A stretch of DNA of 64,000 nucleotides from Comamonas odontotermitis (lineage in GTDB: Bacteria > Pseudomonadota > Gammaproteobacteria > Burkholderiales > Burkholderiaceae_C), in contig NZ_CP083451.1 in the NCBI RefSeq assembly GCF_020080045.1, positions 3,831,001-3,895,000 of the forward strand. The letters are read 5' to 3'. Below are positions 57,201-64,000 of the stretch, one piece after another. The notes under the pieces were generated by a model. That model worked only from the letters and a program-made list of their open reading frames with translations, was not told the origin of the DNA and did not search any database. Positions within the stretch are counted from its first letter, which is position 1. Every line of letters starts with the position of its first letter. A program made the position numbers and the translations under genes.

Positions 57201-57868
57201 ACACCAATGGCACCAAACAATGGTTGAAGGTAGCTGCCGCCACCACCTGTCCAACCCCTCCTGGTGAATGCCTCGAGGTTCCTGCGCCCAGGACTGTCAG
57301 CATGGCTAACTTGGTCAAGCGCCAGATTACCGCCGCTTCAGTAGGAACGAGTCTGGGAGCTGGCCGTGTGGATGAAGACTCTGGCAATCCCCTCTATAAC
57401 GCCAGCGGCTTGTGGATCGCCGGCAAGCAAGGCTGGTACATGGATTTGCCCGAGGTGGGTGAGCGTCTGCTCAAGAGCTTGGAGTTGTACGATGGCTCTA
57501 ATGTCTTGCTGGCTTATACCCAAGTGCCCGCCAAGGGGTCTGTGGATTCTGCTACTGCGACTAATGTTGAGAGTTGTAACCCGATTACCGTCGATGACGA
57601 ACGCCAGTATCGAACCATGTTAAACATCATGGATGGCAAGCGCCCCACAATGCAGCTGATCGATGTAGCTGGTAATGGCTCTTACAGTAATGCAGACAAC
57701 GACAATGCATCTCGGCGCCAAGTAAGTAAGGGAGGACATAACGTCATCGCCTCTTCGGACACGAGGACCAAGGATATAGGAACCTGCCCGCCTGGCACCA
57801 TTTGTACGGACGAAATCCTGCGTGCGCCCGAACAATCTTTGCGTCCAAGCTGGCGTAAGGTGAAATAA
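54212..57868 (+). CDS. pilY1: PilC/PilY1-family type IV pilus tip adhesin
   Basis: A 1218-residue exported protein. A signal peptide ends near residue 31. A von Willebrand A domain follows, with a MIDAS motif DxSxS at D55-S57-S59 (SLDDSGSM). The C-terminal half is a PilY1 beta-propeller (YVGGNDGMLHGFSATDGTEKIAYVPNGVL, then WRTLLVGTLGSGGRGYFVLDV). A calcium-binding loop D-x-N-x-D-G-x-x-x-D lies at about 859-867 (DLNGDGRVD). Such proteins act at the pilus tip in adhesion and twitching and are regulated by calcium. AGGAAT precedes the ATG. Confidence 0.93.
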   Translation: MSIDLPQKRRFRKNVLALAVSAALAPHAGWAIDIATAPPGTKQPYVAPNVILSLDDSGSMESKDMANGTKTRTQVLKEALSAVFNDMTLLPDGKIRFAWQSMNRHGGPTSEALLGTAAAAANISPITTNNINFMRPLQGDHRANFLNYVTAYTSPGGTPTHPMMQRADEYMRGAMNRNGPWATTPGQGNGEYLACRRNYHILFTDGGWNASYVATSPVNYDGTSRTLADGIFYDPTSVNTRVYKDMDPMTTIADWAFRSWATPLQNPTNPLFGGTTVQPSNKYTSAPASETFTNRVTHTTATIPKYWNPRYDPATWPHMQTYTIGFTANAIPLYNFASDDVSVAKVSNVTAPSATLPYGFDGSFADYANGTYVWRASGNTMSDSRTTKVDRGHDMWHAALNGRGGFYAVTQANDLKKAFEDIIDKINTANEAQTTATAASGTSAARIDVGTFTARYEPQKAWKGSVSSATVNKDGTATAGWSGKTTADLLDAMAPTSRVILSWSDKWTTGTNVNNVASLSFNKGGVPFKWASDESNLSTPQKAKLGLDTATPVATSGQDILEYIRGVRSNEATTGPFRTRQSAQGDIVNSGIWYTGAPAQSYALQGYDSFVRAQKSRTPMIYVGGNDGMLHGFSATDGTEKIAYVPNGVLSKLKDLADPNYSHKYYVDGSPMTGDVELGGVVAPVGGTSYYQTDWRTLLVGTLGSGGRGYFVLDVTNPVSASSSIAPAFGDTAALAQKLVRLDRTRGQADTLDCTTVTDTAQNSACLRMASEDADIGHITAQPVLNETDPLQTTQITRTNNGRWATILGNGYNSSNQRPVLLVQYLDGAQELLRIPATADTAGNGNAKDNGLSAPRLVDLNGDGRVDIAYAGDNLGNLWKFDLTSETVTANADGVVTAGWGVAFGGQPLFTALAPAALNGARTTTPSDTNRQPITAPPTVRANDRQTGGAVPGTTKALGGMMVAFGTGRNIATDDPIDKKVQTLYAVLDNTRYTIDHTNGTKQWLKVAAATTCPTPPGECLEVPAPRTVSMANLVKRQITAASVGTSLGAGRVDEDSGNPLYNASGLWIAGKQGWYMDLPEVGERLLKSLELYDGSNVLLAYTQVPAKGSVDSATATNVESCNPITVDDERQYRTMLNIMDGKRPTMQLIDVAGNGSYSNADNDNASRRQVSKGGHNVIASSDTRTKDIGTCPPGTICTDEILRAPEQSLRPSWRKVK

Positions 57869-57883
57869 CGAGGAGCCACGAAA

Positions 57884-58330
57884 ATGCATAAAAAATATAC
57901 GCTGTCTTGGCCACGCGGTTTTACGCTGATCGAGGTGATGATTGTGGTGGCTGTGGTTGCAATCCTATCTGCGATCGCTCTACCTAGTTACCAGGAATAT
58001 ATTCGCCGCGGCCATCGGGCTGATGCACGAGCGGGCTTGCTGCAAGCTGCGCAATGGATGGAGCGAGCCGCAACAGCAGGAGGCAATTATCCAACAATAC
58101 TGCCGAAATCCTTGCAATGGAGGCTTGCTGATGACACTCCAGATCCACAGAAACGTTACACCATTGGGTTTGCATCCGGTAATACTGCGAGTGCGTTCAC
58201 ACTACAGGCGGTCCCCCAAAACCCTGGCCCCCAGGCAGGCGACAAGTGCGGCACTTATACGCTGACCAATACTGGTGTGCGCGATGTTACGGGCGCCAGC
58301 AGTGATGCTGCCAGCTGCTGGGGTAAATAG
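57884..58330 (+). CDS. pilE: type IV pilin-like protein PilE
   Basis: A 148-residue prepilin, cleavage in RG-FTLIEVMIVVAVVAILSAIALPSYQEYI. The mature part ends in a cysteine pair region (GDKCGTYTLTNTGVRDVTGASSDAASCWGK) typical of pilin C-terminal loops. GAGGAG lies upstream of the ATG, 16 bases after pilY1 stop. Last gene of the cluster. The major pilin of the pilus is probably elsewhere, since this gene sits with minor pilins. Confidence 0.9.
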   Translation: MHKKYTLSWPRGFTLIEVMIVVAVVAILSAIALPSYQEYIRRGHRADARAGLLQAAQWMERAATAGGNYPTILPKSLQWRLADDTPDPQKRYTIGFASGNTASAFTLQAVPQNPGPQAGDKCGTYTLTNTGVRDVTGASSDAASCWGK

Positions 58331-58333
58331 AGC

Positions 58334-58440
58334 CTTTGCTGCATAAATCGATTTGAAATCGACCTACCCTAAACCCCAGACGCAGTTGCACCACAGCCAC
58401 CGTCTGGGGAAGCTCAGCCTCAAAATAATTTATGCAATAA
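58334..58440. repeat. nested inverted repeats at the end of the pilin cluster
   Basis: Outer arms TGCATAAAT (58340-58348) and ATTTATGCA (58428-58436) enclose a small palindrome CGATTTGAAATCG (58349-58361) and a stem CCCCAGACG/CGTCTGGGG (58374-58382 with 58401-58409). The whole could fold as one branched structure. No T run, so not a standard terminator. It lies exactly between the AT-rich pilin block and the GC-rich CobC-like gene. Confidence 0.55.
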
Positions 58441-58551
58441 AGCCCAAGGTATGGCGAAATGGTCAGCAATCGCCAGTTGTCGCAAAGCCACCAAACATCT
58501 GTTGGCAGAAGATCTCATCCAATCGCGAAGCTTTCACTTCTCTCGCCGTAC

Positions 58552-59169
58552 ATGCCCCAGCACCGAGCACTGCAACCGTCTCAACACTCCCCCCCTCCGC
58601 CCCTGTGGCTGCAACGCCATGCCCAGCCCATCGTTGCTCCCGGGGTTTGTTATGGACGCAGCAATCTGGCGGCTGACGACAGGGCCACGGCGGCTGCTGC
58701 CGCTGCCTTGCAGCGAGCCTGGCAGGAAGAGGGACTGGCGCCGGGCGAAATATGGCATTCCCCGCTACAAAGATGTGAGCAACTTGCGCTTTCCCTTCAA
58801 GCACTTGACTCTGTTTTCACACTGAAACCCGATCCCGATCTGGTCGAAATGAATTTTGGCGACTGGGAAGGCCTGCGCTGGGATGCCATCGCCCGCACCG
58901 AGATGGACGCCTGGACTGCCGATTTCTGGAACCACCCACCCGGCGGCGGCGAATCGCTGGCTGCGATGATGGCTCGCGTGGGCCGTGCTTTGGCCGCTGC
59001 ACGCGTGCAGTCGCAGGCAACAGGCCAGCCCGTGCTGTGGCTGGCCCATGCCGGGGTGGCACAATGTGCACACTGGCTCATTACGCGTGGCGAGCGCCAG
59101 CCCACCGCCAAGGACTGGCCTTCGGTCAAGCTGGGTTATGGCGAATGGATTCGGTTACCGCTTCGCTGA
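58552..59169 (+). CDS. histidine phosphatase family protein, probable alpha-ribazole phosphatase (CobC-like)
   Basis: A 205-residue phosphatase of the phosphoglycerate-mutase fold. The catalytic histidine is H23 in WLQRHAQP, followed by the CobC hallmark GVCYGRSN (32-38), EMNFGDWEGLRWDAI, PGGGESLAAMMARV and LWLAHAGVAQCA carrying the second catalytic histidine. These words suit CobC, which dephosphorylates alpha-ribazole phosphate in cobalamin synthesis. The N-terminus is uncertain (58459 is also open). cobS lies 8.4 kb upstream on the same strand, so the pair were probably adjacent once. Confidence 0.82.
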   Translation: MPQHRALQPSQHSPPPPLWLQRHAQPIVAPGVCYGRSNLAADDRATAAAAAALQRAWQEEGLAPGEIWHSPLQRCEQLALSLQALDSVFTLKPDPDLVEMNFGDWEGLRWDAIARTEMDAWTADFWNHPPGGGESLAAMMARVGRALAAARVQSQATGQPVLWLAHAGVAQCAHWLITRGERQPTAKDWPSVKLGYGEWIRLPLR

Positions 59170-59222
59170 GCCATTGCAGCCCACATCCAGCCAACTCACC
59201 TTGACTGAGGCCTGGCAAGCTG

Positions 59223-59642
59223 TCAGTACGACCGCAGCACAATGCCCCAGCGTCCTTCATGCTGCACGGCAACCCACAGATTGCGATGGCGGCTCAACTC
59301 GGCATCATCCGCACTACGGCGGGTGTAATCCACCACGAAGTGCACCTTGTCCGCACTGGCGAGCACCGGAGAAATGGCCTCGTAGCGGGTGTGGGTCCAG
59401 CCAGTGGCACGCAAGAGCGCAAAGAAATCCGGTGGATGGCTCCCCGGCTGCTGCCACACCAGCAATTGCGTTCCGGACCACATCTGGTGCGGAAAGTGGA
59501 GGCATGCGTCCATGCCCGGCAGATCCTGCTGGTTGAAAGCATCGGTAAACCGCTCAAGGCATTGTGTCGCCTGCGCGATGACAGTGGCAATATCGCCCTC
59601 CTGCCGGGGCTGACCGATCAGCGCATCCGCAATGCGGCTCAT
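59223..59642 (-). CDS. NTF2-like hypothetical protein
   Basis: A 139-residue cytoplasmic protein. The N-terminal helix and LERFTDAFNQQDLPGMDACLHFPH fit the SnoaL/NTF2-like cone fold. No catalytic signature is evident. It follows gspC by eight bases on the same strand and is probably co-transcribed, but no secretion role is known for such proteins. I do not recognise a named family. Confidence 0.7.
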   Translation of the reverse strand: MSRIADALIGQPRQEGDIATVIAQATQCLERFTDAFNQQDLPGMDACLHFPHQMWSGTQLLVWQQPGSHPPDFFALLRATGWTHTRYEAISPVLASADKVHFVVDYTRRSADDAELSRHRNLWVAVQHEGRWGIVLRSY

Positions 59643-59650
59643 GGCTCTGG

Positions 59651-60196
59651 TCAGCGATCGCGCAGCACGCCGGTGCTGTGGTCCACATTGGCTTGCTGCG
59701 CGGCTGCTGCCGGTGCGGCCGAAGGCTGTGGCTCAGCGCCTATACCCTTGATGGTTGGCAACTCGATGGTGACTGCAGCGGGGCCATCGACGTCAGCGCC
59801 CAAGCTCACGGCACGGGGGGCATCGCTGTGCAGCGACTGGAGCACAAGACCATCGGCCACCGTGCTGCCTACGCGAAACACCTTGGCCGGCTGGTCGTCC
59901 ACTGCGATCACAGCGGCTCCGCCGCCGCTGTTTTTGCCAGCCATGACCCCCAGCAAGCGCCAGCGTGTGGGAGCCGCGGGTGCGACAACAGGCGCACCGT
60001 CCAGCACGCCTAGCACGCGTGCCATGGCAGCGCCGCTGGCCTGTATAGGCGCGGTGCCGCCTGCCTGGGGTACCGCAGACACCTGGCGCGGTGCCGAGAG
60101 CGTCAGCCCCCAGAACACTGCCAATGCAGCGGCGCCAGCCCATAAAAAGCCGGCGGCGAGCCGAGGAGACCAGGGATTGCGCGAGAGTGTCACCAT
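59651..60196 (-). CDS. gspC: type II secretion system protein GspC
   Basis: A 181-residue inner-membrane protein. One N-terminal membrane segment (LAAGFLWAGAAALAVFWGLTL) is followed by a periplasmic HR-type domain (RWRLLGVMAGKNSGGGAAVIAVDDQPAKVFRVGSTVADGLVLQSL), the GspC/T2SSC core that contacts the outer-membrane secretin. There is no PDZ domain, and length is short. Its orientation is opposite to gspG and the rest, unusual for type II loci. The start at 60196 is chosen over 60250, which would overlap gspG. Confidence 0.85.
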   Translation of the reverse strand: MVTLSRNPWSPRLAAGFLWAGAAALAVFWGLTLSAPRQVSAVPQAGGTAPIQASGAAMARVLGVLDGAPVVAPAAPTRWRLLGVMAGKNSGGGAAVIAVDDQPAKVFRVGSTVADGLVLQSLHSDAPRAVSLGADVDGPAAVTIELPTIKGIGAEPQPSAAPAAAAQQANVDHSTGVLRDR

Positions 60197-60248
60197 TCGC
60201 AGATTATGATGCACGCAGATGTCATTTCCGAAACTTTGCCCAGAGAGC

Positions 60249-60707
60249 ATGATGTTTTCTACCCGCCTGCTGCCGGCTGTGCGCCGCGCCTCAGCCCACG
60301 TTCAGCGTGGCTTTACCTTGATCGAGCTGATGGTGGTGCTGGTCATCATCGGAGTGCTGGCCGCACTGATCGTACCCAATGTGATCGGCGCCGCCGACGA
60401 AGCGCGGGTCACCGCCGCCCGCACCGATGTGACCAACATCATGGGCGCTCTGAAGCGCTATCGGCTGGACAACCAACGCTATCCCACCGCAGAGCAAGGG
60501 CTGGCTGCACTCATCAACCGCCCTGCCAGCGGCCCGCAGCCCATGAACTGGAAGCCCTATCTGGAAAAGCTGCCCAAGGACCCCTGGGGCAACCCATACC
60601 AGTACCTGAACCCCGGCGTGAAGGGCGAAGTCGATGTAATGAGCTTTGGCGCAGATGGCCAATCGGGCGGCGACGGCAACAATGCCGACATCGGCAGCTG
60701 GCAGTAA
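60249..60707 (+). CDS. gspG: type II secretion system major pseudopilin GspG
   Basis: A 152-residue prepilin. Cleavage in RG-FTLIELMVVLVIIGVLAALIVPNVIG. The conserved GspG body is present: RTDVTNIMGALKRYRLDNQRYPTAEQGLAALI, LPKDPWGNPYQYLNPG, and the calcium-site tail MSFGADGQSGGDGNNADIGSW. AGAGAG lies before ATG 60249; a longer start at 60219 would overlap the gspC region. Confidence 0.95.
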   Translation: MMFSTRLLPAVRRASAHVQRGFTLIELMVVLVIIGVLAALIVPNVIGAADEARVTAARTDVTNIMGALKRYRLDNQRYPTAEQGLAALINRPASGPQPMNWKPYLEKLPKDPWGNPYQYLNPGVKGEVDVMSFGADGQSGGDGNNADIGSWQ

Positions 60708-60790
60708 GTCGGCAGGAACGTGTTGGCAGCCATGGGCACCCGCAACGTTTTCGAACTTATTTCGGCTGCTGGCATGCATCCATATTGCGG

Positions 60791-61240
60791 ATGATCATCA
60801 AAAACCATAGCAAATCAATGCACGGACTCCACCAAGGCTTTACGCTGGTGGAGCTTCTGGTCGTGATCGCACTGATGGCACTGGTGAGCATCGGCGTCGT
60901 ATTTGCCATGGGAGACAACAACCAGGACCAGTTACAGCGCGAAGGCCAGCGTCTGGCCGCACAGCTGGAGGCAGCGCGCGCGCAATCTCGCGCCAGCGGT
61001 CAGCCTGCACGCTGGCGTGCGGACAGCAATGGTTTTGTGATTGAAGGCCTGCAGGGCGGCACGCGCCGGGTGGCATGGTTGCAGCCGCCGGTCGCAGCGC
61101 GTACCGGGGGCGACATCATCCTGGGCCCCGAGCCGCTGATTGGCCCGCAAGCCATTGCCATCGCACATTCCAGCCGAAGTGCCAGCACGGTACTCGTGGC
61201 GACCGACGGCGTGCGCCCGTTTGCGCTGCAAGGCCAGTAG
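60791..61240 (+). CDS. gspH: type II secretion system minor pseudopilin GspH
   Basis: A 149-residue prepilin. Cleavage in QG-FTLVELLVVIALMALVSIGVVFAMG at about 16-40. The rest is the GspH domain (REGQRLAAQLEAARAQSRASGQPARWRADSNGFVIEGL). Second of the leftover pseudopilins after gspG, 83 bases downstream. The upstream open frame overlaps gspG in another frame and is not real. Confidence 0.9.
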   Translation: MIIKNHSKSMHGLHQGFTLVELLVVIALMALVSIGVVFAMGDNNQDQLQREGQRLAAQLEAARAQSRASGQPARWRADSNGFVIEGLQGGTRRVAWLQPPVAARTGGDIILGPEPLIGPQAIAIAHSSRSASTVLVATDGVRPFALQGQ

Positions 61241-61251
61241 GACTGCAGGCC

Positions 61252-61632
61252 ATGGGACATCACACGCGCAGCCTGCATGGGCATAGCCAGGGCTTCACCC
61301 TGATCGAGGTTCTGGTGGCGCTCGCCATCGTTGCCATTGCACTGCTGGCTGGTGGCAAGGCCATGAACGCCCTCACGCAGACCGCAGGGCGCCAAAGCGA
61401 TGTGATGCTGGCCCAGCTGTGTGCCGAGAACCAATTGGCCGCAGCGCGCCTGTCACAGCAGCTGCCGGGCCTGGGCACCAGCAGCGTGGCCTGTGAACAG
61501 GCCGGCCGCGTTTTTGACGTACGCGTGGGCGTGTTTCCCACTCCCAACCCGGATTTCCGGCGCATCGACGCGCATGTGTTTGACGGCGCCACCCCACTGC
61601 TGCGCCTGACGACGATCGTGGGCAGATACTGA
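61252..61632 (+). CDS. gspI: type II secretion system minor pseudopilin GspI
   Basis: A 126-residue prepilin with cleavage in QG-FTLIEVLVALAIVAIALLAGGKAMNAL. MLAQLCAENQLAAARL and the cysteine further on fit GspI. It starts 11 bases after gspH. GspI, J and K form the tip complex of the pseudopilus. Confidence 0.9.
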   Translation: MGHHTRSLHGHSQGFTLIEVLVALAIVAIALLAGGKAMNALTQTAGRQSDVMLAQLCAENQLAAARLSQQLPGLGTSSVACEQAGRVFDVRVGVFPTPNPDFRRIDAHVFDGATPLLRLTTIVGRY

Positions 61633-61633
61633 G

Positions 61634-62446
61634 ATGTGCCCTGCCCTGAATCACTTCACGCCCCCCCCTCAGGGGAGAGATGACATTCACCAGGCCAGCC
61701 CGCGCTGCGGGGCGGCCCCGGCTGGCTATGCAGCGCTAAAGCCGCGCAAAATTGCCGGTGGCTCCCAAGGTTTCACGCTGATCGAGCTATTGATCGCCAT
61801 TGCCATTCTGGCCGTGATGACGGTGGCCAGTTGGCGCGGCATCGATGGCATGGTGCGCGCACAGGAGCAGGCCAGGGTCTACAGCGAAGAAGTGATGGTG
61901 GCGCAGGCAGCGCTGGCGCAGTGGAATACGGATTTGAACGCGATCGAGCGCGTGGGCGCCACCATCCCCATCGAATGGAATGGCCGGGTATTGCGCATCA
62001 CCCGCCGCAGCAGCGACATCAACGAGCAAGGGCTGCGCGTGGTGGGCTGGGCGTTGCGCAATGTGCAGGGTCGCTCCCATTGGGTGCGCTGGCAGTCGCA
62101 CCCGCTGCGCAATGCGCAGGAATGGCAGCAGGCCTGGGAGATGGCCAACCACGCCGTGACCAATGGCGCCATCAATGGCAATGCAGGCAACAACGGCGAC
62201 GGCATTCCGCAGACCACCGTGCTGATGCCGGTGCGCGGGTGGCAGTTGCTGTATTTTCGCGGCAACAGCTGGAGCAATCCGCTGTCGAGCAGCGCCACCG
62301 ATACCCGAGCCGACCCGAACAACCCCACCGACACGCCCCTGTCCGATGGCGTGCGCCTGAGCCTGGAGCTGCCCGCACCCGGAGCCCTGTCCGGCACCAT
62401 CACATCCGATTGGGTGAACCCCATTCTGGGGGGCAACAAATCATGA
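61634..62446 (+). CDS. gspJ: type II secretion system minor pseudopilin GspJ
   Basis: A 270-residue prepilin. Cleavage in QG-FTLIELLIAIAILAVMTVASWRGIDGM. The mature part contains LNAIERVGATIPIEWNGRVLRITRR and GWQLLYFRGNSWSNPL, typical of GspJ. The leader before the cleavage site is about 45 residues, longer than usual, and is encoded by a GC-rich stretch (61634-61770) resembling an intergenic repeat. The only in-frame ATG is 61634, right after gspI stop. Confidence 0.88.
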   Translation: MCPALNHFTPPPQGRDDIHQASPRCGAAPAGYAALKPRKIAGGSQGFTLIELLIAIAILAVMTVASWRGIDGMVRAQEQARVYSEEVMVAQAALAQWNTDLNAIERVGATIPIEWNGRVLRITRRSSDINEQGLRVVGWALRNVQGRSHWVRWQSHPLRNAQEWQQAWEMANHAVTNGAINGNAGNNGDGIPQTTVLMPVRGWQLLYFRGNSWSNPLSSSATDTRADPNNPTDTPLSDGVRLSLELPAPGALSGTITSDWVNPILGGNKS

Positions 62447-63447
62447 GATATGGCACCCGCCTGGGTCAGCGCGGCGCCGCCCTGCTGGCAGCCATGCTCA
62501 CCGTCACCCTGGTGGCCACCATTGCGGCCAGCGCCGTGTGGCAGCAATGGCGAAATCTTGAGGTAGAAGGAGCCGAGCGCACGCGCGTGCAGGCCGCGTG
62601 GCTGCTGCTGGGCGGGCTGGACTTTTCGCGCCAGATCCTGCGCCATGACGCGCGTACCAGCGGCGGCACCGACTCGCTGACCGAGCCCTGGTCGGTTCCA
62701 CTGGCCGAGGCACGCCTGTCCACCTTTCTGCAGGCTACCAACAACCAGACCAATGTGGACGATGCCACCATCGACGCGGCGCAGGCCTTTCTGTCCGGTG
62801 CCGTGGTGGATGCGCAGGCACGGCTCAACATTCGCAACCTGGTCAGCAGCAATGCCTTGAATCCAACAGCCCGGCGCCAGTTCGAGCGCCTGTTCGAGCG
62901 CCTGGGCCTGCCCAGCGCTGAGTTGACCCTGCTGAGCCAGCAAGCCCTGGCCGCATTGCGCAGCGAAGGCAAGACCGCCAATGCCCCACTCCTGCCCCGC
63001 ACCTACAAAGAACTGGCCTGGTGGGGCTTGTCACCCGCCACGCTGGCAGCACTGGAGCCCTATGTGACACTTCTGCCGCAAACCTCGCTGGTCAATATCA
63101 ATACGGCTTCGCCCACGGTCATCTGGGCAGCAGTCGATGGCCTGGACTTTGCTACGGCCCAGCAGATCGCGCAGATGCGCACAACCAAGGCATTTGAAAA
63201 CACCACAGACATCAAGCAACGCTTTCCCAACAACCAGGCACTGTCAGCGGCGATTGGCCTGCTCGATGTGAGAACCGCCTACTTTGAAGTCTGGGCGCGT
63301 CTACGCTTTGATGACCTGGTGGTGCAGGAGAAATCGCTGGTCTACCGCCAGGGCCTGTCCGTGTCGACCGTGGTGCGCGAGCGCGGAGCAGCCATGCCCG
63401 CCTCTTTGCTGGCAGAAGGCAGCTCGGCTTTTCCGGGAGGGCAGTGA
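62443..63447 (+). CDS. gspK: type II secretion system minor pseudopilin GspK
   Basis: A 334-residue prepilin. Cleavage in QRG-AALLAAMLTVTLVATIAASAVWQQW, lacking the usual FTLxE, as normal in GspK. The large C-terminal domain has VVDAQARLNIRNLVSS and VNINTASPTVIWAAVDGLDFATAQQI, the GspK helix-hairpin-helix-like block. The ATG at 62443 overlaps the gspJ stop in ATGA, so coupled translation is likely. Confidence 0.92.
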   Translation: MRYGTRLGQRGAALLAAMLTVTLVATIAASAVWQQWRNLEVEGAERTRVQAAWLLLGGLDFSRQILRHDARTSGGTDSLTEPWSVPLAEARLSTFLQATNNQTNVDDATIDAAQAFLSGAVVDAQARLNIRNLVSSNALNPTARRQFERLFERLGLPSAELTLLSQQALAALRSEGKTANAPLLPRTYKELAWWGLSPATLAALEPYVTLLPQTSLVNINTASPTVIWAAVDGLDFATAQQIAQMRTTKAFENTTDIKQRFPNNQALSAAIGLLDVRTAYFEVWARLRFDDLVVQEKSLVYRQGLSVSTVVRERGAAMPASLLAEGSSAFPGGQ

Positions 63448-63727
63448 CCGCTCTCTCTTCTTGTAACAACGTCAGCCACGCTTGCTGGCCCCATCACCCA
63501 GAAAGTGTCTTTCGCTATAAAAACAAGAGCATCATCTACTTTCCAGACTTGAATTTTTCATATATCTCGGTCAAAACCCAATCGCAATGTGCGCCAGCCG
63601 CTATTACTTTTGAAAACACCTACCGCTACAAGGCAGCAGCGACGAGATCGCCGTAGAGACAAGCCATGACAAGCGTATTGCAGTTCGGTGAACGCCAGCC
63701 CTCTACAATGCAGCGCACAACACGCTC
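63448..63727. other. intergenic region between gspK and gspL
   Basis: About 280 bases, AT-richer than the surrounding genes (63500-63560). A TACAAT box lies at 63706-63711, preceded by TTGCAG at 63680-63685 with too long a spacing, so any promoter is weakly supported. Unusual gap inside a type II operon, where these genes are normally adjacent. Confidence 0.45.
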
Positions 63728-64000
63728 ATGAGTACATTACTGATTTCATTGCCGATGGCCAATGGCCCGGACACAGGCGCCCTGGGAGCTGGCACAGCCC
63801 CCAGCTACAGCTATGCCTTGTCGCCGGACGGCGAGGCCATCAGCCAGCAAGGTAACACCACTGCCGGACTCTTGCCCCAGCCGGGCCGCACGGGCGAAGT
63901 GGTGGCCGTGGTGCCGGCGGCCATGCTGTCATGGCAACGCGCGCCCCTGCCGCAGGGCGTGGGGCCTGGGTCGCCCCGCCTGCGCGCCGTGCTGGAGGGA
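63728..64000 (+). CDS. gspL: type II secretion system protein GspL (N-terminal part, runs off the window)
   Basis: The first 91 codons from an ATG at 63728, open to the end of the window. The sequence (MSTLLISLPM, then SYALSPDGEAI and VVAVVPAAMLSWQRAPLPQGV) is the beginning of the GspL cytoplasmic actin-like domain. Position right after gspK supports it. The protein should be about 400 residues. Function: inner-membrane platform linking the GspE ATPase. Confidence 0.82.
   Translation, partial: MSTLLISLPMANGPDTGALGAGTAPSYSYALSPDGEAISQQGNTTAGLLPQPGRTGEVVAVVPAAMLSWQRAPLPQGVGPGSPRLRAVLEG

Noticed and set aside
60206..60790. Upstream in-frame extension of gspH
   Set aside because: It overlaps gspG completely in another frame, while the ATG at 60791 directly precedes a normal prepilin leader.
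61831..62442. Upstream in-frame extension of gspK
   Set aside because: It overlaps gspJ in another frame; the ATG at 62443 gives the expected GspK leader and an ATGA overlap.

Overview
The window is a GC-rich, gene-dense stretch of a betaproteobacterial chromosome, most likely a member of the Comamonadaceae (Comamonas/Acidovorax/Delftia-like). This rests on the overall gene repertoire (Bug/tripartite solute-binding protein, Omp32-type porin, Coq7-type ubiquinone hydroxylase), the style of the proteins, and short intergenic repeats of a kind familiar from that family. No rRNA, tRNA or CRISPR array was seen. The genus is inferred, not proven.

Layout. 1-2.2 kb: groES-groEL with a clear terminator. 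2.2-5.6 kb: N-acyl-D-amino-acid deacylase with a tripartite-tricarboxylate (Bug) binding protein, and a divergent HD-domain hydrolase. 5.7-10 kb: a catabolic cluster read leftwards, HglS-type 2-oxoadipate decarboxylase, an FAD dehydrogenase of the D-2-hydroxyglutarate type and a PLP aminotransferase. Together they fit 2-aminoadipate to 2-oxoglutarate, the lower end of lysine breakdown. 10.2-19.7 kb: a polyol (mannitol/sorbitol/arabitol) locus with ABC importer (mtlEFGK), polyol dehydrogenase, fructokinase, AraC-type regulator and xylulokinase. 20-21 kb: an orphan amino-acid binding protein.

21.2-30.9 kb: central sugar-phosphate genes pgi and tal, an AfuABC-type ABC importer (binding protein, fused double permease, ATPase), then divergently zwf and hexR. 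The products of the polyol genes (fructose-6-P, xylulose-5-P) feed directly into these enzymes. 31-41.7 kb: a lipoprotein 5'-nucleotidase, then a leftward peptide-importer operon with two paralogous binding proteins and an M20 amidohydrolase between its permease genes.

41.7-44.5 kb: two insertion sequences 62 bp apart, an IS481-family and an IS3-family element, both with recognisable ends and target duplications, lying between the peptide operon and a porin gene. 45.9-49.3 kb: coq7, an OsmC protein, a probable small structured RNA with its own terminator, and ilvA. 49.4-59.2 kb: cobS and a CobC-like phosphatase, separated by a visibly more AT-rich minor-pilin cluster (fimT-pilV-pilW-pilX-pilY1-pilE). 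59.2-64 kb: type II secretion genes, with gspC (and a small NTF2-like gene) divergent from gspG-H-I-J-K-L; gspL runs off the right edge.

The most interesting points are: (i) the IS481 transposase has no stop codon of its own and appears to rely on its target site for one, and in this copy the atypical target lets it read into flanking DNA; (ii) the AfuABC-type importer embedded among hexose-phosphate genes; (iii) the candidate small RNA at about 47.34-47.45 kb with an exposed CTCCTCC; (iv) the compositionally distinct minor-pilin block lying between two cobalamin genes; (v) the dual-binding-protein peptide importer with a co-transcribed hydrolase.
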